From Ectobius pallidus (taxonomy: Eukaryota; Arthropoda; Insecta; Blattodea; Ectobiidae): DNA of 64,000 nt. The DNA lies in NCBI GenBank assembly GCA_964059195.1, contig CAXKWD010000005.1, positions 93,075,882 to 93,139,881 of the forward strand, given 5' to 3'. The notes beneath the pieces are model-generated. The model had not been told where the DNA came from and did no database searches. It saw only the letters and a program-made list of their open reading frames with translations. The position numbers were made by a program, and so were the translations under genes. Within the stretch, counting starts at the first letter, position 1, and each line of letters begins with the position of its first letter. This document shows positions 11,167-21,400 of this stretch, piece by piece.

Positions 11167-12489
11167 ACGATGTTCTTTAGGATGTTCTTGTGTATTGTAA
11201 AGAACAAATAAAATTTGAATTTGATATTTTCTCTCTATAGTCTTGCTTTCATTCCAATATATAGTAAGTATATGTTTTTGATTACCGTTTAGCTCGATCA
11301 ATAAAGAAGATAAATATGTACCACTAGCTAAATTCTTTTTTATTTTGTAACGTCTAGGCCTTTTGAGACGTAGGCCATCTTCAGGACGTTTTGCAGTTCT
11401 TTACATTATCTAAAATTAGTGATGTCTTCTGGCATTTTCATTGTAATTTTAAAAATTAAAATGTTTCATAGGAGCTATTTAATCACTAACACATTAGCAT
11501 TTCGAAGTTTCGTACACACACAACGGTTAGGACTATACAGAATTACGGAAGTTTGAAGTGTCAATGTGTGTTTAACAACTCACAAGAAAGATTTTAATGT
11601 TTTTAATTACAATAACAACACCAGAAGACAACAGTGATGTTTAATAATATTATATCTATTGATATAGAGAATTCCCTAAAAATGGTGCAATATCATCGAA
11701 AAGCCTAAACATTGCAAAATGGAAAGAAAGATGTCTAATTTTATTTATTCCGTGAATTCTTCACTGCCCTTCATTCTAACCATACCACAATGCATTTAGC
11801 CAAGAGAGTCAAGAAATATAAACTGTTATGTATTCCAGAAGCCACACGAAGACTCAGTCAAGGAAATTTCATTTCGGAGATGATCCCATTGTTTCGTGTT
11901 AGCCTTCGAGGTTTTAGATATATTAATGCACTACTTTTATACAATTCGGTGTTATTATTTCACATGATATTTTGATGTTTTTTAAGTGTTGAGCAAGTGC
12001 AAGGGAAATATGAGAAATTTGGAAACCACAAGTTTTCTAATAAGCAAAATCTTTATCTAAAGATAAATGCTATTTCAGATTTTCTTATTCAAGAATAACA
12101 GGAGAACTAAGCAGTGGATACGGTTGATGGCTTCTCTGAAGGAATTTTGTTCGTATATAAGCCTTAACCAAAAACATGCAATTCAGGAAACATCTATGCC
12201 TACGGTATTGAGGTAGTACAAGGAAGCTAGCTGAGTACATGTGAATGAAGGGGGGGGGGAGGAGTTAGCGAAAATGACGAGTTTTACAAACTTAAAGATG
12301 GTTTCTTTACAACTCATAATACAGTACTCTAGAATCTAGATTATTATATTTAAGGTTTTATTAATACCATAACTTTTAATTTTAACATAATTTTTAACGA
12401 AGTAATTTTGCACCTAGGACCATTCTAACTCCGCCATACAATATTTTTATAAAGGCTACAACAATCGTTGAAAGAAATTATACGTAACA
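11167..12489. other. non-coding stretch with a LINE-like tail
   Basis: 11175-11228 ends in AACAAATAAAATTTGAATTT, like the 3' tail of a LINE. 11345-11390 holds a small palindrome (AACGTC/GACGTT) around CCTGAAGATGGCC. The rest is featureless. Confidence 0.4.
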
Positions 12490-12502
12490 TATTGTTTCCG
12501 AT

Positions 12503-12811
12503 GTCCGCCGGCGTGGTCTTGTGGTTAGCGTCGCTGACTACAGATCCGTCGGCCCGGGTTCGATTCCCGGTACCTCATCGGATTTTTCTGAGGTAGGGAG
12601 GTCTGGTAGGGGTGCACTCAGCCTCGTGATTCCAAATTGAGGAGCTACTTGATAGAGAAGTAGCGGCTCCGGTAATGAAAACCACCATTAACGGCCGTGG
12701 GTGTCGGCATGCTGACCACATGCCCCCCAATCCTGCCATCTGCCTACGGGAGATGACGCAGCGGTCGGGTGGTAGGCCAAGTCCCTTCAGGGATGTAGCG
12801 CCACGGAGTTT
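12503..12811 (+). mobile_element. tRNA-derived SINE, family A, full length
   Basis: The tRNA-like head carries an A-box-like GTGGTTAGCGTCGCTGAC and a B box GGTTCGATTCC. A conserved unrelated body follows and ends CCACGGAGTTT. A perfect 13-bp target duplication TATTGTTTCCGAT flanks it (12490-12502 and 12812-12824). It would be transcribed by RNA polymerase III and mobilised by a partner LINE. Other copies in this window are 20664-20980, the truncated one at 60917-61065, and a scrap at 50990-51012. Confidence 0.9.
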
Positions 12812-13699
12812 TATTGTTTCCGATATTATTGTTTGTTATATTGACTATTTACCTCATGAATCACTGACCGATCCAGTATAAGAATTGCCTAAGTGAAATT
12901 TCAACCATTCGCAACAGTCTATCGTCATAATTTTTCCTTTTATTTTGTCACTTTAATTTTATTGCACCTACGTACATTCGCTTTAATGTAAATTCATAAG
13001 GACTGAACACTGAAACATCTTCGTACCTCTAGTTTCTTTCATAAAAGAAACAATAATTGAACACGGCTATTTTATATAGGCTGCATGTGAACAAAAGGAG
13101 ATATAAGAATAATTGCGATTTTATGTGTGATAAATAGACTTCGGAATTTAGGTAAAAACCTATTTTAATCCTTAAGTGATATATGGACGAAAACTTGTAT
13201 ATGCATGTTTCATAAGTAACTATGCCTAAAACCGATACTTTTATAGGACCTAAAACAGCCTTTTTTACGTTAGAGCCTAATATTGCCTTTCTGCATGTTT
13301 TTCAAAATAAGTTCAAAATAAGTTATTTTTTTGTTATAAATTCTAGCATTTATTTTCAGTTCGTACTAAATTTTGAGCTCCTAATGTGCATACATGACAC
13401 ATTTGGGACGCGGTTAAATAATAAGGAATGTTTCGTCTTCAGTAGAAAAATTCCTTGGATTTCCTAAAAAAAGTAGTGTTTTTCTCCCGACTTCCACATC
13501 CAGTGACTTAAACAAAAATGTAGTTCTCTAAATCACTGAGGGATACAAGGGGTTGAATATGCTAGTATGATATGCGTAGCTTCTGGTTGCAGGGATTAGG
13601 TTTTCACTGTTATGGTAGTCATACAGGCCCTAGTAATAGGTCTATATAATTCTGTGTACCATAGGCCTATGAGTGTGTTTTATCATGATTATTGATTAC

Positions 13700-16081
13700 T
13701 AGGGCCCGGATGTTTATGACATGTCATATTTTTTTCCTTTGTGATGTTACCATAGCAAATATAATTTAAACATGATATCATCTGATGTGATTAGAATTAT
13801 GCAATTTTCATTGGTCATATAATGTCATATTTTAGCTTTTTCAGTATTTTTTGTCATATTTCCGTCATTTTTCATATTATGGTCATATTTTCAATCATTT
13901 TTCATTTTTCCCCATGCTTTTGCTTTTTATTCCATTTTCATTTATTTGCTTACAGCCCTCTCAGAGATGGGATTTGAACACCCCTGAATTGTTGCTTGTA
14001 ACTTCTCAGTATTTTCTTCCTAAAAATACTTTCACAAAATATACGTTGGCCTACGTATATTTCTGAGAATTAGGAGAAAGAGAGAGATGCGTAAAAAGGG
14101 ACAGATGCAAAGAAAGCGAACGGAGATATTAGGATGGCTATTGTCAGTTTTCATAGCAAGGTCAACTAACTGCTTCTGTAAATAGCTTGAGCAGGTAGTT
14201 CTTCTTGGTGGTGCCAAGGGGAAGGGGTGATAGGAAGGAACAACCATCCCTCAGTTATTGAAAAGATTTTGCTGCATGGTGTGCTTCATCGCAATCTCAA
14301 TACTCTTGGTTTATCATGCCTAAAACTAAGGGTCCGATAAGTGAAAAACTGAGAGCATTTGTACGGGAGTTTGGAGATAAGCATTTCAGTACAGATGGCA
14401 CAATTCTGTTCTGTAAGCTGTGCGAAGTTAAGGTAGAATCTAAAAAGCGATTTAATGTGCAACAGCACTGCAGTACGGCAAAACACAAAAACAATTTGAC
14501 TCGAAATGTTGCATCAGAGAACCGCCAACAGCTCATGTTTGAGAAGATTTCATCATCGTCCACCACAAGCAAACTGTCTGATTTTAACAAGGATTTATGT
14601 ACAATGATGATGTCTGCTAATATACCGCTGGAGAAAGTTAATAATCAGCACTTCAGCAATTTTCTGCAGAAATACACTAATCAGCACATTCCTAATGCAA
14701 CAACACTTCGCAAGAACTACGTGACTACTTGTTACGAAGATGTTTTAAATAGGATACGATCTTGCGTCGCTGATAACAAGATCTGGGTTTCTATGGATGA
14801 AACCAGCGACGCTGAAGGAAGGTATGTAGCAAACGTTGTTGTTGGTGTTTTAAGGGAAGACCGACCAGGTGAAAAATTTCTCATTTCTTGTGAAGCATTG
14901 GAGAGGACTAACCACTCAACTATTGCTGTTACCTTCGACAACGCATTGAATCTGTTGTGGCCTGAGGGAGTGAAGAGAGAAAATGTTCTTCTTCTAGTAA
15001 CTGATGCAGCTCCCTACATGGTGAAAGCTGGCAAAGGTCTGCAGCTTCTCTATCCTAAAATGATACATGTAACATGCATTGCGCATGCACTACATAGGGT
15101 TGCAGAAGAAATTCGGGGAAATTATCCTGATGTGGACAAATTAATTGCAACAGTAAAAAAGATCTTCATCAAAGCTCCACTTCGAGTGCAGAAATTCAAG
15201 GAAATTGCCTCTTCTGTTCCTTTGCCTCCCCAGCCCATCCTCACACGATGGGGAACGTGGCTTAATGCTGCAAACTACTACTGTGCCAACTACAATGTTA
15301 TCGAAGATGTTGTTAATGAGTTCAACGAAGGCGAAGCTTCCTCCATCAAAACTGCAAAGACGCTATTTTCAAATTCTACACTGACCGGGGACCTCGCTTA
15401 TATTAAGTCAAATTTCAGTATAATATCAACAACAATCACACAATTAGAAGAAACTGGTGTTAAACTCTGTGATGCTCTTCACCTTGTGACAAATGTGGAA
15501 AGTGAGTTAACGGCTGCACGTGGTAAAGTTGGTGAATGTGTTAAAGAAAAACTACAGCGTGTGCTAGGTCGGAACGAAGGGTACTCTACACTTTGCAAGA
15601 TTGGCGACATTCTATGTGGTAAGCCAGTGACATTCCACGAAGGTGAGCCTGAATTCAACAGTAATGATTTGACTTATTTCAAATATGCCCCAATAACATC
15701 CTGCGACGTTGAGCGGTCTTTCTCCCGATATAAGTCAATGCTGAGTGAAAATAGAAGATCGTTTTTATTTGAAAACTTTAAAATGCATGTGATCTGTTAT
15801 TGCATTTCTTTGTGACTGTCCATCATAATGAAACATTTCTTTCATTTTGTGTAGTGTCGAGTGTGTCTTATGGTTTGTTTAAATAAATTCAAAAATTTAT
15901 TAATAAAGATTAATATTATTATTTATTAATGTGTTCTCATAAAATTTTAATTGAAAAAACCGACAAGATTTTGGAAAAAAAATTGTCTTTAGGTCATATT
16001 ATTAGTCATATTTCGCCATTTTTTAGGTCATAAAGGCTTGCATATTTCTAACATTTTTAGGTCATAAACATCCGGGCCCTA
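13700..16081 (+). mobile_element. complete autonomous-looking hAT transposon
   Basis: Terminal inverted repeats of 21 bp begin TAGGGCCCGGATGTTTATGA and are perfect. The 8-bp target duplication TTGATTAC (13692-13699 and 16082-16089) is perfect. The insertion is proved by the homologous MITE at 39794, which reads straight through the site. The ends carry repeated GTCATAT and TTTTAGGTCAT motifs. One end has the palindrome ATGACATGTCAT and the other ATGACCTAAAA. The element is 2382 bp and holds one intact transposase gene. Confidence 0.95.
14316..15815 (+). CDS. hAT transposase, intact
   Basis: A 499-residue cut-and-paste transposase with no stop or frameshift. It lies within perfect terminal repeats and target duplications, about 0.6 kb from the left end. 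The N-terminus has a BED/CGGBP1-like zinc finger (C33, C36, H51, H57). The RNase-H-like core shows D161 in SMDETSDA, D230 in LLVTDAAPYM, C254..H257 in CIAHALH and a RWG motif near residue 310. The C-terminal hAT dimerisation block shows SCDVERSFSRYKSML, giving the probable catalytic E466. Length is ordinary for a compact hAT. It is expected to bind the subterminal ATGACC/GTCAT motifs and cut at the TAGGGCCC ends. Its termini match the non-autonomous element at 25909-26607. I chose the first ATG because it leaves the zinc finger complete. Confidence 0.9.
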   Translation: MPKTKGPISEKLRAFVREFGDKHFSTDGTILFCKLCEVKVESKKRFNVQQHCSTAKHKNNLTRNVASENRQQLMFEKISSSSTTSKLSDFNKDLCTMMMSANIPLEKVNNQHFSNFLQKYTNQHIPNATTLRKNYVTTCYEDVLNRIRSCVADNKIWVSMDETSDAEGRYVANVVVGVLREDRPGEKFLISCEALERTNHSTIAVTFDNALNLLWPEGVKRENVLLLVTDAAPYMVKAGKGLQLLYPKMIHVTCIAHALHRVAEEIRGNYPDVDKLIATVKKIFIKAPLRVQKFKEIASSVPLPPQPILTRWGTWLNAANYYCANYNVIEDVVNEFNEGEASSIKTAKTLFSNSTLTGDLAYIKSNFSIISTTITQLEETGVKLCDALHLVTNVESELTAARGKVGECVKEKLQRVLGRNEGYSTLCKIGDILCGKPVTFHEGEPEFNSNDLTYFKYAPITSCDVERSFSRYKSMLSENRRSFLFENFKMHVICYCISL

Positions 16082-16497
16082 TTGATTACTTAATGGTGAC
16101 TTCAATAAATATAATATTCTGCATTGCAGCTGAGATATTTCAGAAAATTGGCAACTTAACGATTTTATAAAAGACTATTTTACGATTTTTAGAACCTATT
16201 TTCTAATTTTTAGAGCCTATTTTAGGTACCTAAAAGTCCGAAGTCTAGTGATAAATCGTTATAAATCTAGTATAATATTGAATACAACATTAATAACAAT
16301 AGATATTATTACTAGAAACAAAGAGTTTACTCTAAAAATAAAACAGCTGATATTAATGAATAAGTGTTAGAAAAACCGCACGCACCACGATATATCGATT
16401 GTTTCACCATCGTCTGTCTCGCATAGAATGACACAAATAGCGCTGTGTTTTATTCATTTTCGTGGTTTTAATTATTCATTACATGCTTAATTCTATA

Positions 16498-16789
16498 GGG
16501 GTAAGTCGTGGTGCAATAGTTAAGACACTGCGCTACAAACCTTAAATTTGCGGGCTCGATTCCCGATGAGGTCATTGAGATTTTTCAATTTGTCATTGGC
16601 ATTGTGACCCTGGGGTCGACTCAGCCTCTATCAGAAATGAGTATTCCTGGGGGTAAAATAACGGCCGGTGCAAAGGGCTGACAACCTTGCCACCTTCATG
16701 TGCCGTATGTCACAACCTGGGAGCCTCAATCTCTCGGAAAACTTACGGATCTCCATGGCCCATATAGGGATCGCTTTACCTAAATTACT
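16498..16789 (+). mobile_element. tRNA-derived SINE, family C
   Basis: The tRNA-like head has GTGGTGCAATAGTTAAGACA (A-box region) and GCTCGATTCCC (B box). The body differs from families A and B. A perfect 11-bp target duplication TTAATTCTATA lies at 16487-16497 and 16790-16800. Length 292 bp. Confidence 0.85.
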
Positions 16790-17064
16790 TTAATTCTATA
16801 AGTATTCTTTAAATAGTCACAATAAATATAACTGGAGGTTCAGATTCTCTCAAGATAAATGCACGATCAACGAAGCTGCAAGTGAATTTATAAGAAAACT
16901 CGCTTCGCTCAATGGGGGTTCCACCCCCCAAACCCCCGCTGAGGTTCTCGGGAAAGATTTTTTAAAAGATCTATGGGAGATAGAGTGGGTGTATTTAGTC
17001 TGCTGTATTGGCTATTACATTTCAGAGCCCTATGTGAACACTGTTTGATAATACCTTTGTCATG

Positions 17065-17215
17065 GAAACCGAGCCCTTTTTCATGGGTTTTTAGGACTAA
17101 AAATTTAAAAAAAAACTAGGGTTTTTGGAATTTTCCTGTGGTTTACTGCCTAAAAGCTACATGTGTACCAAATTTCAAGTTTCTAGCTCATCTGGAAATT
17201 TAACGTACAAAGGTG
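17065..17215 (-). repeat. inverted single unit of the 10.7-kb tandem repeat family
   Basis: The reverse complement contains CTTGAAATTTGGTACACATG, a CCACAGGAAAATTCC stretch and AAAAAGGGCTCGG, in the same order as the array at 10671-11166. Confidence 0.65.
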
Positions 17216-17409
17216 TTTACATTACATTGATTTTCAAAAGTGTTTACATGCATTACATATATTCTAGACAGCAGCTATTTCTGAAACTAAGTGTAAGGAT
17301 CTTCAATAAATTCGTCCAGTAAATTAAAAGTTTTATTTATCAGATATTTAAAGCCTACTGTTTAACAGTTTTAATTCTGTTGAAACTTTCATACCAATAT
17401 AGGCCTATA

Positions 17410-17650
17410 GGTAATTCGGTGAAAGACAATCATAACATCCCGATAAAAATCCTCTTATTTTAAATAAAATAGGCCTATTACTCCGATAACCTTAAACTCT
17501 ATTTTCAGAAACCTGCCTGTGTGTCTATGAACAGCCTAGATACAGAACGAAAAATCGTATGAAAACATTTTGTATGTGGGTTAGATATCTTTTGGGCATC
17601 CGATTAATTTTATTTGAAAAAAAGCTTTGCATTCGGTTTACCTCACACAT
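17410..17650 (+). repeat. unclassified interspersed repeat, copy 1
   Basis: About 90 per cent similar by eye to 20340-20575, with shared text such as AACATCCCGATAAAAATCCT and GGGTTAGATATCTTTTGGGC. Related pieces are at 38703-38880 and 46857-47060. No coding potential or terminal repeats identified. Confidence 0.65.
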
Positions 17651-18212
17651 CTTTGTATAAAAAAAAAAAATCTTATGTGAAACGTTATTTCCCCTACTCT
17701 TAATATATTTTAGTATAGAGTACACCTAAAACCTAAATTTGTATATGACATGAGTAGCTTATAAAAAAATACAAATTCCAGTTGTTTCAGCCTTATGCAA
17801 AGAACTGAACTGAGAATTCACCAGTTTTTTAAAATAAAAGATTTAGCTCTTAGTAACGCATCTCATGTACAAAATTTAAACAAAATCCTTGGAGCCGTTT
17901 TCGAGAAAATCGCGAAAATGATCCTTTCTTCATGTAAAGTGGCATTAAATGTAAGAGAAAGTCGTCGGCAATCTCCGTATCACATCTCAAGAAAATACCT
18001 AACACAAATACGAATTCCGTTGTATTTAATTTTACATTATCGGGCTATGCTGTTCATAGACACACATATACAGACACAATACTTCCTCTACCTATTACAA
18101 TACCTATGGTACTGGCAGAGGAAATAAAAGTGTAATTAAAGTTTTTTAGGGATTTCAATCATCCAGAGGGGCAAGAAAACTCGCTACGGAATTGGTTTTT
18201 CCTCCCTGTAAG

Positions 18213-18254
18213 CATAAAAGGAAAAATTTACGTCGATGTTGTACGGTAAGCAGT
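18213..18254 (+). promoter_or_regulatory. candidate core promoter of the secreted-protein gene
   Basis: CATAAAAG at 18213-18220 resembles a TATA box. CAGT at 18251 resembles an insect initiator about 36 bp downstream. This lies 130-170 bp before the ATG. Weak, motif-only evidence. Confidence 0.25.
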
Positions 18255-18384
18255 AAAAGCACCGAATAAATCGTTCTTTGAAATTAGTCCGACATCTTTG
18301 CATAGAACCACGATAAAGTGTCCTTGGTTAGTGCTGCCGCTCGTTCGATGTGAAAGAGGCGCTGTGGTGGCAGTAGTGTGCACC

Positions 18385-18442
18385 ATGCTGCTCCACCAAG
18401 TTCTGCTACTCACGGCCACGCTGCTCTTCTGTTTCCTCGCCG
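18385..18442 (+). CDS. exon 1: signal peptide
   Basis: CACCATG gives a good start context. It encodes MLLHQVLLLTATLLFCFLA plus the first base of a Gly codon. The donor is CG|GTGAGT at 18443. The upstream in-frame ATG at 18298 would add a long hydrophilic leader, so the internal ATG is preferred. Confidence 0.75.
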
Positions 18443-21400
18443 GTGAGTCCATTTCCGAAAATAACGTTTCCAAAATGGAGTGTTTTTTACGATTATTTTG
18501 AATGATTCTATTCTTATCCTTGAATGGTGCATTACGGCTGAAAATAGAATAAGGGTGTCAAAACTGTAATACCACAAATTATTGCAACATTCCTTGGGTT
18601 TTCCCGTAAAATATTAACTTCTTCCGTAAAATCTGGTGTCGTTTCATATTCAAGTACAATTGAACACAAAGTTAAAAGTATCAGTAATTTTCTATACTGG
18701 CGTAATTTTTGCCACCCCTTTTATGCCGACCTTGGTGGCGCTGCATTTTAGGCACTAGGTTTGTTTTCCCAAGTTCGCAAGTTCAATCTCTTACCAGGCC
18801 GATGACGTTGATGTGTGCGCAAATGCGACATTCCATGGCTGTAGTTTACTGACATGTAAAAAGAACTCCAGCCACACAAAATTATGGCACATGGAGGATG
18901 GTTACAGGTCTAAGTGGCAGTACACAAATATTACAAAATATTTATAACAAAGTTTATATTTGAAACATTTTTTCGGGTTTTCCACATAAAAAAAGTATTC
19001 TTTAGGAGCTAACATTATTTACTCCTTCTGTAACGATTGATGTCATAAATAGCCTAGTAAGAATCAGTAATTTCCTATACTTGATGCAAAGACCATGCAG
19101 CTAAACGATGCCCATTTAAAATAACCATACGTACTTTACATCGTATATCACAATCACTATGTGCAAAGTCCGAAACAGTACGAGTACAGTCGAAAAATGA
19201 AACAATCGAAGCTCAACCTTCCAGAATGATGTTTTATTTATTAATTTATTTATCCTTGGATCATATACATGATATCGGATAGGTAACAGAAAGTAAATAA
19301 TAGAATTAAAGACAAATAAGTAACTCAACACACAAGTTAACGTAGACATATATAGTGGTACAATAAAGTAAAAGATACAGAACAGTATGAGACAGATTTG
19401 GATTAAAAAAATTAGTTTAAAATATTCATGTACATTGAATGGCGAATAGGTCAATACTTTTGATCTTACGGTTTTTTTTAAAATTTCTGTTATTTAGCAC
19501 TTTAATGACTTGAGGAAGGTAATTATACATTATGGTGCCTCTATGTGATAAACTGTTAAGAGTTTTGGAAAGCCTGTGGCAGTTTAAACGTATATTGTCT
19601 GATGTTCTCGTGTTGTGCTCATGGATATTTGAGTTTGTTTTGAAAACATTTCTATTGCTATGAATGTAGCATACTGTCTCTAAAATATAAATACAGGGTA
19701 GTGGTAAATTTTCAAGCTCTTTTAATACGGTTCTACTGTTTGTCCTAATCGGTACTCGTTAATTTGTGAACTAGGAAAACAAAATTCTGTGTTGTACCCA
19801 ACTTAAAGTTTGGTTGGAAATATAATTCTGTGTCATTATACACAATAGACACTTTCCGTTTAACAGTGCCTGCTGGTGGTGATAGTTGATCGTAAGTTCT
19901 TCGATTAGGAACTGACGCCTTCCTCCCCCTTTCCATGTAACAAGAGTTTAAATCCTTTCAACGTTAGTGATGATAAGATACAACCACTAGGTTAAGAAAC
20001 ACAATTACGAAACTATTCTTGCCGAATGCTATTTTATCGAAATATCTTTCAGGGTTTTTTATACTTAATATCTTGCTTTCTCTGTATACTTTGAATAACC
20101 TGGAACCACATGTTAAGGTTCAATATAACCCACTTTTAACTGTTTTACTTTATTCATGATGAAGATTCGTTAATTTGGCAATTGGTACCGCTAACCTCAT
20201 ATTGAAAAGTGATCTTAGATAATATAATGATATAATTTAACTCTTCCAGACCTAAACTATATCGATTTATATAAGCAATCATCAAGTGAGATCATCAGTG
20301 GGCTTCAAGTTAGCAATCATTGGGGAAAATTTCATTAGAATAGCTGGTTTCTGTGAAAGACAACCATAACATCCCGATAAAAATCCTCATATTTTACAAT
20401 AAAATAGGCTCATTGCTCCGATAACCTTAAACTCTATTTTCAGAAACCTGTCTGTGTGTCTATGAACAGCCTAGCTCCAGAACGAAAAATCGTACGAAAA
20501 CATTTTTTTGTGGGTTAGATATCTTTTGGGCATCCGATTACTTTTATTTGAAAAAAGCTTTGTATTAGGTTTGAAAGTAAGTAAACCCTTTTTGCAACAT
20601 GGCCTCTTAGTTTGTATCAGAATATGCAGTGAGAAAATTATATTGTCCATGCTTAGGGTAAGACCGCCGAGTGGTCTTGGGGTTAGCGTCGCTTACTACA
20701 GATCCATCGGCCCGGGTTCGATCCCCGGTACCTCCTCGGATTTTTCTGAGGTAGGGAGGTCTGGAACGGGGGGCACTCAACCTCGTGATTCAAAATGAGG
20801 GACTACTTGATGGAGAAGTAGCGGCTCAGGTCATGGAAACCACCATTAACGGCCGTGGGTGTCGATATGCTGACCACATGCCCCCAACCCTGGCATTTGA
20901 CTCTGGTAGATGACGCAGCGGTCGGGTGATAGGCGTTGTCCCTTCAGGGATGTAGCACCACGGAGTTTAGTTTAGTTTTATGTTTAGGATAAAGAAAGTT
21001 ACATAAGTTCATTAATAAAGTTTTATGAGTTGTGTATCCTTCGGAGATGCGATGTGATGTGGTAACCACTTTCTGTTCATGTTTAGAACCAATTTGCACG
21101 AGATAATGTCATACATAATGTATTGTAGGCCTACTAAGACACAAACCTTTTATTTGGGCAAAAGAAGTTATGTGCTTCACATTAGATTATTTTATATTGC
21201 ATTAAATTAGTCCTTAAATACAAACCCTTGTCACACTACAAAGAAAACAACACAATCATTAGGCCCATAGTTTATTTCTTGTACCGCATTCTGTATTTTT
21301 ATGTGAAATTTAAACATTTCTTCCTAATTCTTTCCCATTATCTTATTACGAATTTAAAACAAACTACTGTATTCCACAGGATACATGATGAACTTAAAGG

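Larger units (their letters stand above)
13135..16247. mobile_element. hAT-type MITE (TAGACTTCGG family), interrupted by another hAT
   Basis: The ends are TAGACTTCGGAATTTAGG at 13135 and its inverse CCTAAAAGTCCGAAGTCTA at 16247. Perfect 8-bp target duplications GTGATAAA lie at 13127-13134 and 16248-16255. Subterminal GCCTATTTT/CCTAAAA motifs recur. Removing the inserted element 13700-16081 leaves about 723 bp that aligns with the uninterrupted copy at 39794-40572. No transposase of its own. Confidence 0.9.

Noticed and set aside
11345..11390. Hammerhead ribozyme around CCTGAAGATGGCC
   Set aside because: CTGAAGA resembles the core, but GAAA is missing and the outer stems pair with each other, which is not hammerhead geometry. 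The loop at 54950 also has G where the core C is required.
12503..12577. tRNA gene
   Set aside because: A and B boxes are present, but the cloverleaf is incomplete and it is followed by a SINE body with target duplications. The same applies at 16500, 20670, 22330 and 44040.
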